Positions 1 through 6,910 are shown, numbered from the stretch's first letter. The stretch: DNA of 8,348 bases from Pseudonocardiales bacterium (GCA_025465405.1 JAODNL010000106.1:1-8348); one strand, 5' to 3'. Program-made: numbers and translations. The notes: generated by a model from the sequence alone, not told the origin.

Positions 1-736
1 TGAGCAGTGCACCTGCCCCGTCTGAGATCTGTGACGAGTTGCCGGCGTGGATGACCCCGTCGTCGGCGAACGCCGGCTTGAGCGCACTGAGCTTCTCGAG
101 GGACGTGTCGCGGCGCACGCCTTCGTCGAAGTCGAGGACGCCGCCCTCGTGGGCGACCGGGATGATCTGGCCCGCGAAGGCGCCGGAGTCGGCCGCCTTG
201 ATCGCGCGCTCGTGCGACTCGAGGGAGAACTCGTCCAACTGGGCGCGGCTGAGGTTCCACCGGCGGGCGATCGTCTCGGCACCGACGCCCTGGCTGAAGG
301 AGTCGCGCTGGTAGCGCTCGCGCACCAGCGGGCCGTAGGGCTCGCCGACGGCGCGGGCCGACCCGATCGGCACCCGGCTCATCGACTCGACCCCACCGGC
401 AACGACGACGTCGTAGTGCCCGGCGACGACTCCCGCGGCCGCGAAGTGGATGGCCTGCTGGCTCGATCCGCAGGCCCGGTCGATGGTGGTGCCGGGCACG
501 GACTCGGGCCAGCCAGCCGCCAGCACCGCCAGCCGGCCGACGTTGCTCGACTGGTCGGAGATTTGGGTTACGCAGCCCCAGATCACGTCCTCGATCAGGT
601 CGGGCTCGAGGCCGCTGCGCTCGAGCAGCGCGGTGAGCACCCGCGCCGACAGGTCGACCGGGTGAACGCCCTTCAGGCTGCCGTTACGGCGACCGATCGG
701 CGTACGGACAGCATCGACGATCACGGCATCGCGCAC
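1..736 (-). CDS. Acetyl-CoA acetyltransferase / 3-ketoacyl-CoA thiolase, FadA5-like (5' part; C-terminus off the left edge)
   Basis: Thiolase that would cleave a 3-ketoacyl-CoA with CoA, releasing acetyl-CoA and a shortened acyl-CoA (last step of a beta-oxidation turn). The 245 visible residues start MRDAVIVDAVRTPIGRRNG, the usual thiolase N-terminus. The nucleophilic cysteine is Cys89 in the motif RACGSSQQA. GGVESMSR follows near residue 120, and NSSQISDGAGALL ends the visible part. The CGSxQQA form and the SSQISDGA stretch resemble the steroid thiolase FadA5 of Mycobacterium tuberculosis more than short-chain PhaA types. Family members are about 390 residues, so roughly 145 residues are missing, including the His and second Cys of the active site. 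The GTG start is chosen because GGGGAG lies 6 bases upstream and the N-terminus aligns with the family. It is divergent from the acyl-CoA dehydrogenase at 817 and shares its control region. The family is secure; the steroid link is inference. Confidence 0.93.
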   Translation of the reverse strand, partial: MRDAVIVDAVRTPIGRRNGSLKGVHPVDLSARVLTALLERSGLEPDLIEDVIWGCVTQISDQSSNVGRLAVLAAGWPESVPGTTIDRACGSSQQAIHFAAAGVVAGHYDVVVAGGVESMSRVPIGSARAVGEPYGPLVRERYQRDSFSQGVGAETIARRWNLSRAQLDEFSLESHERAIKAADSGAFAGQIIPVAHEGGVLDFDEGVRRDTSLEKLSALKPAFADDGVIHAGNSSQISDGAGALL

Positions 737-753
737 GGAATTCTCCCCAGACC

Positions 754-793
754 TAGACGTTCTATATGGCGTCTGTAATTCTTACTGTAGAAC
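754..793. promoter_or_regulatory. Divergent control region with opposed TAGAAC hexamers (candidate TetR/KstR-like operator)
   Basis: The 80-bp gap between the thiolase and the dehydrogenase holds GTTCTA at 759-764 and its inverse TAGAAC at 788-793, 23 bases apart. The first lies within TAGACGTTCTA (754-764). The second begins TAGAACACG (788-796), which equals the left arm of a mycobacterial KstR-type site (TnnAACnnGTTnnA), but its right arm is degenerate. On the minus strand TATAGA (766-761) could serve as a -10 for the thiolase and would overlap the first hexamer. On the plus strand TACTGT (783-788) is a possible -10 for the dehydrogenase. No convincing -35 is seen for either. This is a visual match only. 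Confidence 0.35.
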
Positions 794-808
794 ACGGCCA
801 CAATTCTT

Positions 809-814
809 GGAAGG
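809..814 (+). promoter_or_regulatory. Ribosome binding site that decides the start of the acyl-CoA dehydrogenase
   Basis: GGAAGG stands just before the ATG at 817. The gap is short (2 bases from the last G, 5 from the GGA part), but the in-frame ATG at 766 has no purine-rich site and lies in the presumed promoter. The 17 residues the upstream ATG would add do not look like an acyl-CoA dehydrogenase N-terminus. Confidence 0.45.
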
Positions 815-816
815 TC

Positions 817-1968
817 ATGTCTCAACTCCTCGATCCGGACGAGCGCGCTCTGCAGACTGCGGTGCGCGACTACCTCACCGCGAAGGTCGCCCCGCTTGTG
901 GCGACCCACGAGCGCGAGCGCACGTTCCCATGGGAACTGCTGCCGCAGCTCTACGAGTTCGGCTACGTGCGCGGCGTGGTGTCGGCGGAGCTGGGCGGCG
1001 ACGCCCAGTCGACGATGATGCAGGCCATCCTGATGGAGGAGGCCGGGCGCTGCTGGGGCTCGCTGCGCACGACGGTCAACGTCCAGACCATGGTGGCGCG
1101 CGTCCTCGCCGCGGCCGCGACCGACGAACAGCGGGCGCGCTTCCTCGACCCGCTGCTGGCCGGCGAGCGGTTCGGCTTTTTCGCGCTGACCGAGGCCGAG
1201 GCGGGCTCGGACGCGGCCGCCCTGCGCACCACGGCTCGGGCCACCGGTGACGAGTACGCCCTGAACGGGTCGAAGCTCTACATCACCAATGCGATGCGGG
1301 CCGACTTCGGCATCGTGCTCGCCCGGGCCGTTGACGCCGACGGGACGGACCTCGGGGTCACGGCGTTCCTGGTCGAGCGCGACGTGTCGTCGTTCGGGGT
1401 CTTCGACATCCCCCATATGCCCGTCCGTTCGACGACCAGCTGCGAACTCACCTTCGACGGCACCCGGGTGCCCGCGGCCAACGTCCTCGGCCCGGTCGGC
1501 GGCGGCCTGTCGCTCGCGATGAACGCGGTCAACATGGGCCGGCTGAACATGGCCATGGGCGCGGTCGGGTTGTCGCAAGCCTGCCTCGAGGCTTCGATCG
1601 CCTTCTGCCGCAGCCGCCAGCAGTTCGGCAAGTCGATCGGCGGGTTCCAGTTGGTGCAGCAGATGGTCGTCGACATCGCGACGTTGACCGAGACCTCGCG
1701 GCTGCTGGGCTATCAGGCCGCCCGGGTCCTCGACGCCGGCGAGCCCGGACGCTATGAGTGCTCGATGGCGAAGTACTACTGCGGCGAATCCGCCGGCCGG
1801 GCCGCGACCCTGGCCCTGCAGGTCCACGGCGGCGCCGGGCTGATGGAGGAGTCGCCGGTCGAGCGGTACTTCCGCGACGCCCGCGAGGCGACGATCCCCG
1901 AGGGCACGAGCCAGATCCAGGTGCTGCATCTCGGCAAGGCCCTGCTGGGGGTGTCGGCCCTGCGCTAG
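817..1968 (+). CDS. Acyl-CoA dehydrogenase (FadE family, stand-alone homotetramer type)
   Basis: FAD-dependent enzyme that would introduce the alpha,beta double bond into an acyl-CoA, passing electrons to electron-transfer flavoprotein; cytosolic. The 383-residue product has the full three-domain layout: a helical N-terminal domain from residue 1, the flavin-contacting motif FALTEAEAGSD at 122-132, KLYITNA at about 153-159, and the C-terminal helical domain with RSRQQFGKSIGGFQ at 265-278. The catalytic base is in the classical position, Glu362 in IPEGTSQIQ, as in medium-chain and glutaryl-CoA dehydrogenases. This separates it from the heteromeric FadE pair encoded further right. The start at 817 gives normal family length; an ATG at 766 in the same frame would add 17 atypical residues. 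The LLM oxidoreductase follows after 47 bases, probably on the same transcript, and the thiolase is divergent. Substrate unknown. Confidence 0.93.
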   Translation: MSQLLDPDERALQTAVRDYLTAKVAPLVATHERERTFPWELLPQLYEFGYVRGVVSAELGGDAQSTMMQAILMEEAGRCWGSLRTTVNVQTMVARVLAAAATDEQRARFLDPLLAGERFGFFALTEAEAGSDAAALRTTARATGDEYALNGSKLYITNAMRADFGIVLARAVDADGTDLGVTAFLVERDVSSFGVFDIPHMPVRSTTSCELTFDGTRVPAANVLGPVGGGLSLAMNAVNMGRLNMAMGAVGLSQACLEASIAFCRSRQQFGKSIGGFQLVQQMVVDIATLTETSRLLGYQAARVLDAGEPGRYECSMAKYYCGESAGRAATLALQVHGGAGLMEESPVERYFRDAREATIPEGTSQIQVLHLGKALLGVSALR

Positions 1969-2015
1969 GGAGAGCGACCTGATCCATTCCGTCGGACCGA
2001 TCCGGAGGTCATCGC

Positions 2016-3074
2016 GTGGCGACCCGCCTGCAGCTAGCCACCGTTTTGCAGCTCGGTCCGTCCCCGCGGCGCTCGCTCGACGCAGCCGCGGCGTTGGAAG
2101 CAGCCGGCATCGACCTGATCGGTGTGCCCGAGGCGTACGGCGTCGACGCGGTGAGCCTGTTGGGTTACCTGGCCGCTCGCACCGAGCGGGTGCTGCTCGC
2201 GGCGTCCATCCTGCCTATCTATTCGCGGACGCCGACGCTCATCGCGATGACCGCTGCCGGGCTCGACGAGGTATCGGACGGGCGGTTCGTCCTGGGGCTG
2301 GGGGCCAGCGGGCCGCAGGTGGTCGAGGGCTGGCACGGCGTCGCCTACGACGCCCCGCTCGGGCGCACCCGCGAGATCGTCGAGATCTGCCGCGCGGTCT
2401 GGCGTCGCGAGCGACTTGTTCACCAGGGCCGGCACTACCAGATTCCACTGCCCGATGGCCTCGGCACGGGTCTGGGCAAGCCACTCAAGCTGATCGCGCC
2501 GCCGGTGCGATCGCGCATCCCGATCCATGTGGCCGCGCTCGGCGACAAGAACATTGCGCTGACCGCCGAGATCGCCGATGGTTGGCTGCCGTTCCTGTTC
2601 GTGCCGGAGCGGGCCGACGGGGTCTGGGGCGAGGCGCTCGCCCGGGGACGCGAGCGACGGGCTGCTGACCTCGGACCGCTTCAGATCAGCGCAGGGGGAC
2701 CGTTCGCCATCACCGAGTCCGCTGATGAGGCCCGACGGTTGCGCGAACTCAGCCGGCCGCGGCTGGCCCTCTACGTAGGCGGAATGGGATCGGTCGGCGC
2801 CAACTTCTACAACGACGTCGTCTGCCGGTACGGCTTCACCGACGCCGCCCTCGAGGTCCAGCGCCGTTACCTCGGCGGAGACAAAGCCGGTGCCGAGCAG
2901 GCCGTGCCGGCCGACCTGGTCGAGGGCATCTCGCTGATTGGCTCTGAGAGCTACTTGTGCGATCGGCTGCAGGCTTACGCGGCGTCCGGGGTGACTACTT
3001 TGCAGATCAGCACAGTTGGTGCCGACCCGATTGGCGATGTGCGACGGTTGCGTGAGTTGGTCGAGAGCATCTAG
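2016..3074 (+). CDS. LLM-class oxidoreductase, Rv3520c-type (probably F420-dependent)
   Basis: Luciferase-like TIM-barrel oxidoreductase of 352 residues, likely using coenzyme F420. Visible family marks are the N-terminal barrel strand (about 5-14), a strand and helix around GVPEAYGVDAVSLLGYLA (36-53), the glycine-rich signature GLGASGPQVVEGWHG at 94-108, a GLGKPLKLI segment near residue 150, and LALYVGGMGSVGANF near 250. The GPQVVEGWHG signature and YVGGMG segment match the subfamily named after M. tuberculosis Rv3520c. That gene lies in the cholesterol-catabolic region, but its reaction is not established as far as I know. The GTG start has GGAGG at 2004-2008, 7 bases upstream. It follows the acyl-CoA dehydrogenase by 47 bases and ends facing the minus-strand operon. 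The subfamily is fairly sure. Cofactor and substrate are inferred. Confidence 0.9.
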   Translation: MATRLQLATVLQLGPSPRRSLDAAAALEAAGIDLIGVPEAYGVDAVSLLGYLAARTERVLLAASILPIYSRTPTLIAMTAAGLDEVSDGRFVLGLGASGPQVVEGWHGVAYDAPLGRTREIVEICRAVWRRERLVHQGRHYQIPLPDGLGTGLGKPLKLIAPPVRSRIPIHVAALGDKNIALTAEIADGWLPFLFVPERADGVWGEALARGRERRAADLGPLQISAGGPFAITESADEARRLRELSRPRLALYVGGMGSVGANFYNDVVCRYGFTDAALEVQRRYLGGDKAGAEQAVPADLVEGISLIGSESYLCDRLQAYAASGVTTLQISTVGADPIGDVRRLRELVESI

Positions 3075-3129
3075 GCGGGTTCGGTTGGGTGGATCGTTGC
3101 GCACACCGGCTTGGGCGCAGACCCTGAAC

Positions 3130-3906
3130 TCACTTACGCTTGCTCTGCTGGGCGACCGCTTCGGCGTGTTCGGGCATGCGCATCGACATTCGCTCCCAGG
3201 CCAAACCCGCGTCGAGCACCTCGTGCACGGACGCGCGCACGTGCCGGTTGATGAGCGCCTTGGTCGCCCGTACCGCAAAGGCCGGCTGGGAAGCCAGGTC
3301 GTGGGCGAACGCCATTGTCTGCGTGGTGAGTTCGTCCGCGGCCACGGCGTGATTCACGATGCCGAGCTGTTCGGCCTCGGCTCCGGTGAACAGCCGTCCC
3401 GACATCATCAGCTCCTTTGCCCGGTGCGGACCGATCAGCAGCGGCAGCGTGACCGCGCAGCCGTCGCCCGCGACCAGGCCGAACCGGACGTGGGTATCGC
3501 CGAGCTTGGCGTCGCGCGAGGCGTAAACGCAGTCACACAGCAGGGCGATCGTCAGGCCCAGGCCGATTGCCGCTCCGTTGACCATGGCGACGAGCGGCTT
3601 CTCGATCGAGAGGATCTGGTAAGTGAGGTCCCAGTCACGGTGATTCACCCGCTCGACCAGCGGCCGCTTGCCCATGTTGCGGATGTCGCCGCCGGCGCTG
3701 AAGGCGCGCCCCTTGCCAGTGAGGACGATAGCCCCGGTGTCCGGATCGGCGTCGGCTTCGTGCAGGCGCGCGATCAGCGCATCGTGGCAGCGACTGTCGA
3801 TCGCGTTGAGGATGTCGGGCTTGTTGAACGTCACCACCGAAACGTTCCCGTCGCGGTGCAGCAGTACGTCCTCGTTGGCGTCTTCGCCTGACGGTCGGTC
3901 GGTCAT
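3130..3906 (-). CDS. Crotonase-superfamily protein (enoyl-CoA hydratase/isomerase-like) lacking both canonical catalytic glutamates
   Basis: A 258-residue crotonase-fold protein, last gene of the minus-strand operon. The fold and CoA oxyanion hole are clear: AFSAGGDI at 68-75 and NGAAIGLGL at 110-118, followed by CDCVYAS. Aligned by eye with rat mitochondrial enoyl-CoA hydratase, the position of Glu144 is Thr119 and that of Glu164 is His139 (in GDTHVRFG). An aspartate follows at 148 in AGDG. Simple hydration by the two-glutamate mechanism is therefore unlikely. Isomerisation, C-C cleavage, thioester hydrolysis or an atypical hydration are possible. The ATG overlaps the stop of the small acyl-CoA dehydrogenase gene (ATGA at 3906-3903), and AGGA sits 8 bases upstream, so translation is probably coupled. 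An open frame continues upstream to about 4575 but is only a shadow of the neighbouring gene. Family sure, reaction unknown. Confidence 0.9.
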   Translation of the reverse strand: MTDRPSGEDANEDVLLHRDGNVSVVTFNKPDILNAIDSRCHDALIARLHEADADPDTGAIVLTGKGRAFSAGGDIRNMGKRPLVERVNHRDWDLTYQILSIEKPLVAMVNGAAIGLGLTIALLCDCVYASRDAKLGDTHVRFGLVAGDGCAVTLPLLIGPHRAKELMMSGRLFTGAEAEQLGIVNHAVAADELTTQTMAFAHDLASQPAFAVRATKALINRHVRASVHEVLDAGLAWERMSMRMPEHAEAVAQQSKRK

Positions 3907-4865
3907 GCTGATGTCCTCTCGCCCACTGCGGCTGATCGCCACTTGATCCGGCTCACGGCCCGCGCGTGCGTCGCCGGGCCGCCGAGTTCGGCCAACAGAA
4001 CCGGAATGCGCATCGTTGAGCGCTGCAGGTCGAATTCGGTGGTGAAGCCAACGGCCCCGACGACCTGGTGCACCGAGTCGAACACATTCTGTGCCATAGC
4101 GGTGGCGTAGGTGGCCGCGACGGCGGCCGACAGGTCGTTGTCCAGATCCCACGCCGCGCGCCGGGCCAGCCAGGTGCAGGCCTGCGCAGTGACGTACGCA
4201 TCGGCCAGTCGGTGGGCCACGGCCTGGAAGGACCCGATCGGCCGGCCGAACTGCGTACGCACGGTTACGTGGGCCCGGGCGACCTCGACCGCGCGCACCA
4301 TCGCGCCGGCGAGCTCGGCGGCCAGCGCGGAGCGCCACGCCCGGGTCAGTCGGGCCGCCGCGTCTGAGCCACCGACCGCGACGCCGGATCGCCCCGGCCG
4401 AACAATCACTCGGGCCAGCGGGTAGGCCATGCGCGACCGGATCGGCTCGACGTCGTAGTCTTCCGCGGTCAGCCGACGAACCGATGCGCCGTCGAGCAAG
4501 AGCACGACGTCGACGTCGGCGCCGTAGCGGACGACGGACCCGTCGCCGTAGGCCAGGCCGATCGCGTCCGGCCATCCCTCGCCCGGCCCGAGGTACGGGG
4601 CGACCAACGCGCGGCTGGCGATCGGTACCGCCGCCGCGGCCTGCTCACCCTGTTCGATGACGAGCACCGCGTTGAGGTGGTCGCCCGGCGCTCCGTCGGC
4701 GGCCACGTCGAGGAAGCCGTTGCCGGCCAGCGCGGCGAGGGCCGGCCGGTCGAGACCAGCACTACCCACCGCGGCCGGTCCGGAGTGGGGAGTCGACGCG
4801 TGGGCGAGCAGGTCACGCACGGCGTCGATGACACCCTGCTGCTCGGCGTCGGGATCAAGGTGCAC
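3903..4865 (-). CDS. Acyl-CoA dehydrogenase, small (beta-type) subunit of a heteromeric FadE
   Basis: A 320-residue protein, shorter than a normal 380-400-residue acyl-CoA dehydrogenase. The C-terminal domain is recognisable from RTQFGRPIGSFQAVAHRLAD (203-222), whose Arg and Gln usually contact FAD across the subunit interface. The middle domain is reduced and lacks the usual TEPxAGSD flavin motif. The end reads VGAVGFTTEFDLQ (269-281) and LAELGGPATHARA, with no YEGT-type catalytic glutamate. This pattern fits the non-catalytic partner of alpha2beta2 dehydrogenases such as FadE27 or FadE29 of mycobacterial steroid side-chain degradation. The GTG start has GGAG 8 bases upstream, and no other start lies in frame before it. 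It sits 56 bases after the large-subunit gene, and its stop overlaps the next ATG. The pairing is inferred from adjacency and complementary motif loss. Confidence 0.88.
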   Translation of the reverse strand: MHLDPDAEQQGVIDAVRDLLAHASTPHSGPAAVGSAGLDRPALAALAGNGFLDVAADGAPGDHLNAVLVIEQGEQAAAAVPIASRALVAPYLGPGEGWPDAIGLAYGDGSVVRYGADVDVVLLLDGASVRRLTAEDYDVEPIRSRMAYPLARVIVRPGRSGVAVGGSDAAARLTRAWRSALAAELAGAMVRAVEVARAHVTVRTQFGRPIGSFQAVAHRLADAYVTAQACTWLARRAAWDLDNDLSAAVAATYATAMAQNVFDSVHQVVGAVGFTTEFDLQRSTMRIPVLLAELGGPATHARAVSRIKWRSAAVGERTSA

Positions 4866-4886
4866 TAGGTCAGCTCCGCTCGCATT

Positions 4887-4918
4887 GTCGCTCCCGGCAC
4901 GTTGTCTCGCCCGGCACG
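4887..4918. repeat. Short imperfect tandem repeat between the two FadE subunit genes
   Basis: Two 15-base copies, 4887-4901 and 4904-4918, match at 13 of 15 positions and share CCCGGCACG, with a 17-base period. They fill most of the 56-base gap between the large- and small-subunit genes. No hairpin or terminator is evident. The repeat may be a chance product of high GC or a trace of local duplication. Confidence 0.4.
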
Positions 4919-4921
4919 CCG

Positions 4922-6049
4922 TCAGGCCCGCGGTAGGTCGAGGCCGAGGCGAGCGACCAGATCGAGTTGGACCTCGAGCGTCCCGGACGAGATGCTCACC
5001 GGCAGCGACACGGTGAGCTGCTCGTCGGCCGGGTCGCCGGCAACCAGCGCCTGTTGGCCGGCTTCGTCGCTCAGCACGCGGGCCACCGCCCGCTCGGCGG
5101 CCACGTTGCCGACGCGAGTGGCGTTCGCAGTGGCGCTGCGATCACGCCCGGCGCCGCGATCCTGCACCGCGGCGTAGGCGAGTGCGCGGGCCGCCTCGCA
5201 GGCCGCGAACGCGCGCCCCGCGGCCACCTCATCGACCGGGCCGTCGGGCAGCGACCGCATCGCCTGGTCGAGCACCCGCGAAGCCCGCTCGAACCGGGCG
5301 GCACCCACCCGTTCGTGCGCGAGCACCTTGCGGATCAACGGCCACCCGCCGTTCTCCTCACCCAGCAAGCAGTCGACGGGGACTCGCACGTCGGCGAAGA
5401 AGATCTCGTGGACGGCGTGCGGGCCGATGATGCTCGTGACCTCGCGGACCTCGATACCGGGCAGGTCCATCGGCACCAACAGGATCGATATCCCGTCGTG
5501 CTTCTTGGCACTGGCATCGGTGCGCACGAGCAGGAAGCAGTGTTGGGCGACGTGCGCGTACGACGTCCAGATCTTCTGGCCGTTGACGACGTAACTGTCG
5601 CCCTCGCGGACGGCCGACGTTCGCAGCGAGGCGAGGTCGGACCCGGCGTCGGGCTCGGAGAACCCCTGGCACCACAGCACGTCGCCCGCGGCGATCGCGG
5701 GCAGGTAGCGGTCCCGTTGCGCCTCGGTGCCGGCGGCGATGATCGCCGGCGCGACCCAGTTCGTGTTCATGTACTGCGGCCCGCGGGGTTCGCCGGCGCC
5801 CCAGAGTTCCTCGCCGATGATGAGTTGTTCCCACACCGACGCGTCGCGTCCGCCGTACTCGGCCGGCCAGTGCGGGATCCACACGTAGGCGTCGGCGAGC
5901 GCGCGGCAGACCCGCTTGGACGCGGCCAATAGTTCGGGCGTGAAGACGTCCCGGCTGCGCGATGTCCAGTCGGGCGGCGCGTGGTCGAGAACGACCTGGC
6001 GCACGGTCGCGCGCAGGTGCGACTCCTCGGGGGACCAGTCGAAGTCCAT
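4922..6049 (-). CDS. Acyl-CoA dehydrogenase, large (alpha-type, catalytic) subunit of a heteromeric FadE
   Basis: A 375-residue acyl-CoA dehydrogenase of the type that pairs with a small subunit in steroid side-chain oxidation (FadE26 or FadE28-like). The N-terminal domain starts MDFDWSPEE. The flavin-contacting motif is QGFSEPDAGSDLASLRT (128-144), and GQKIWTSYAH (157-166) is typical of this branch, as is PGIEVREVTSIIG (197-209). The usual glutamate of the C-terminal YEGT motif is replaced: the end reads ISSGTLEVQ. Glu246 in AHERVG lies where isovaleryl-CoA dehydrogenase keeps its base (helix G), so it is the likely catalytic residue. The gene starts 5 bases after the hydratase stop, has only a weak ribosome binding site, and is probably translationally coupled. 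The small subunit follows. The family is secure; the alpha2beta2 assembly is inferred. Confidence 0.92.
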   Translation of the reverse strand: MDFDWSPEESHLRATVRQVVLDHAPPDWTSRSRDVFTPELLAASKRVCRALADAYVWIPHWPAEYGGRDASVWEQLIIGEELWGAGEPRGPQYMNTNWVAPAIIAAGTEAQRDRYLPAIAAGDVLWCQGFSEPDAGSDLASLRTSAVREGDSYVVNGQKIWTSYAHVAQHCFLLVRTDASAKKHDGISILLVPMDLPGIEVREVTSIIGPHAVHEIFFADVRVPVDCLLGEENGGWPLIRKVLAHERVGAARFERASRVLDQAMRSLPDGPVDEVAAGRAFAACEAARALAYAAVQDRGAGRDRSATANATRVGNVAAERAVARVLSDEAGQQALVAGDPADEQLTVSLPVSISSGTLEVQLDLVARLGLDLPRA

Positions 6050-6054
6050 CGCCG

Positions 6055-6840
6055 CTATCGCCCGGTCCAGGAAGGCGGTCGGCGTTCAGCGAATGCGGCC
6101 ACGCCCTCACGGGCGTCCGCCGACGCGAACACCGGGTCGAGGAACGGCGCCTGCCGGGCGAACTCGGTGCCGGCGGCCCAGTCACTGCACTCGAGCAGCA
6201 CTTGCTTGGCCGCCAACACGGCCATCGGGGCATTCGCGGCCACGAGCTCGGCCAATTCGATCGCCGCGTCGAGCGCGCCGCCTTCAGCGGTCAGCCGGTT
6301 GGCCAGGCCGAACTCGATCGCCTTCGCCGCCGTGATCGGTTCGCCGGTCAGCACCGTCTCCATGGCCAGCGCCAGCGGCAGCTTGCGGGCCAGACGGAAG
6401 GTGCCGCCGGCGCGCGGGGCCAACCCGCGGCGCACCTCGGGCAGGCCGAACCGTGCGGTTTCGGACACCACGACGAGGTCGCAGCACAGCACGATCTCGA
6501 ACCCGCCGCCGAGCGCCCAGCCTTCGACGGCGGCGATCAGCGGCTTGCGCGGAGGAGACTCGGCGATGCCGGCGAATCCACGACCGGGCACGTGCGCGAC
6601 CTCGCCGCGCGCGTGCGCTTTCAGATCCAGGCCGGCCGAGAAGTGGCTGCCGGCACCGGTGACAACGCCGACGCGAACGTCCTCGCGGTGCTCGAGTTCG
6701 TCGCACGCGTCGGCCAGCCCGCGCGCGACCGCGGCATTGATCGCGTTGCGCTGAGCGGGCCGATCGATGGTGATGACGAGGACGGAGCCGCGTTGCTCGA
6801 CCAGGACGGGTCGGTCGGATTCGAGCTTGCTGCCCGTCAT
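6055..6840 (-). CDS. Enoyl-CoA hydratase (crotonase, canonical catalytic residues)
   Basis: A 261-residue crotonase, first gene of the minus-strand operon. It would add water across the 2-enoyl-CoA made by the dehydrogenases. The CoA oxyanion-hole segment is HFSAGLDLK (66-74), and EGWALGGGFEI (106-116) forms the second half. Both catalytic acids are present: Glu115 in GGFEI and Glu135 in GLPEVRRG, exactly 20 residues apart as in rat Glu144/Glu164. The C-terminal CoA-binding helices continue to a normal family length. The ATG at 6840 has a weak GGGAAA-like site. The large dehydrogenase subunit starts 5 bases after its stop. The promoter is expected in the 145-bp gap upstream. Carnitinyl-CoA dehydratase-like activity is an alternative, since annotation by homology cannot set the chain specificity. 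Confidence 0.92.
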   Translation of the reverse strand: MTGSKLESDRPVLVEQRGSVLVITIDRPAQRNAINAAVARGLADACDELEHREDVRVGVVTGAGSHFSAGLDLKAHARGEVAHVPGRGFAGIAESPPRKPLIAAVEGWALGGGFEIVLCCDLVVVSETARFGLPEVRRGLAPRAGGTFRLARKLPLALAMETVLTGEPITAAKAIEFGLANRLTAEGGALDAAIELAELVAANAPMAVLAAKQVLLECSDWAAGTEFARQAPFLDPVFASADAREGVAAFAERRPPSWTGR

Positions 6841-6863
6841 GCGATTTCCCGCCGTTCGCTATG

Positions 6864-6878
6864 TAGAACTTCGTTCCA
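6864..6878. promoter_or_regulatory. Inverted repeat TAGAAC-TTC-GTTCCA (candidate KstR-like operator)
   Basis: GAAC and GTTC arms are separated by 3 bases, with a matching outer T/A pair. This resembles the KstR site TnnAACnnGTTnnA but with a spacer one base longer. It lies 24-38 bases upstream of the hydratase ATG, about where transcription would begin if the -10 at 6886-6881 is right. The same TGTAGAAC octamer occurs at 786-793 in the other divergent control region, at one base's uncertainty in the outer T. Confidence 0.4.
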
Positions 6879-6880
6879 GG

Positions 6881-6910
6881 ATGTTAGAGACGATGGACGG
6901 CGGCGGTCAA
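6881..6910 (-). promoter_or_regulatory. Candidate promoter of the minus-strand operon
   Basis: Read on the minus strand, TTGACC (6910-6905) is five of six to the sigma-70 -35 consensus, and TAACAT (6886-6881) is four of six to the -10, with an 18-base spacer. The -35 overlaps one arm of the central palindrome, and the expected start point falls at the TAGAAC/GTTCCA repeat. Both would suit repression or activation at this site. Predicted by eye. Confidence 0.4.

Noticed and set aside
47..778. A 243-codon open frame on the plus strand
   Set aside because: It is antisense to the thiolase, whose conserved motifs are read on the minus strand.
766..816. An upstream ATG extending the stand-alone acyl-CoA dehydrogenase by 17 residues
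   Set aside because: It has no ribosome binding site, lies in the likely promoter, and the added residues do not resemble the family; ATG 817 gives normal length.
721..1929. A 402-codon open frame on the minus strand
   Set aside because: It is antisense to the acyl-CoA dehydrogenase, its product shows no recognisable domain, and high-GC codon use makes such frames common.
3098..3119. A possible terminator hairpin between the convergent genes (TGCGC and GCGCA arms)
   Set aside because: The stem is only 5 bp with a 12-base loop and there is no T-run; too weak to call in GC-rich DNA.
2034..3278. A 414-codon open frame on the minus strand
   Set aside because: It is antisense to the well-supported LLM oxidoreductase and runs into the crotonase gene; the product is low-complexity and unlike any family.
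3907..4575. An upstream extension of the atypical crotonase frame to give 481 residues
   Set aside because: The extension is an arginine-rich frame-shifted shadow of the small FadE gene; the crotonase homology begins just after ATG 3906, which has its own ribosome binding site.
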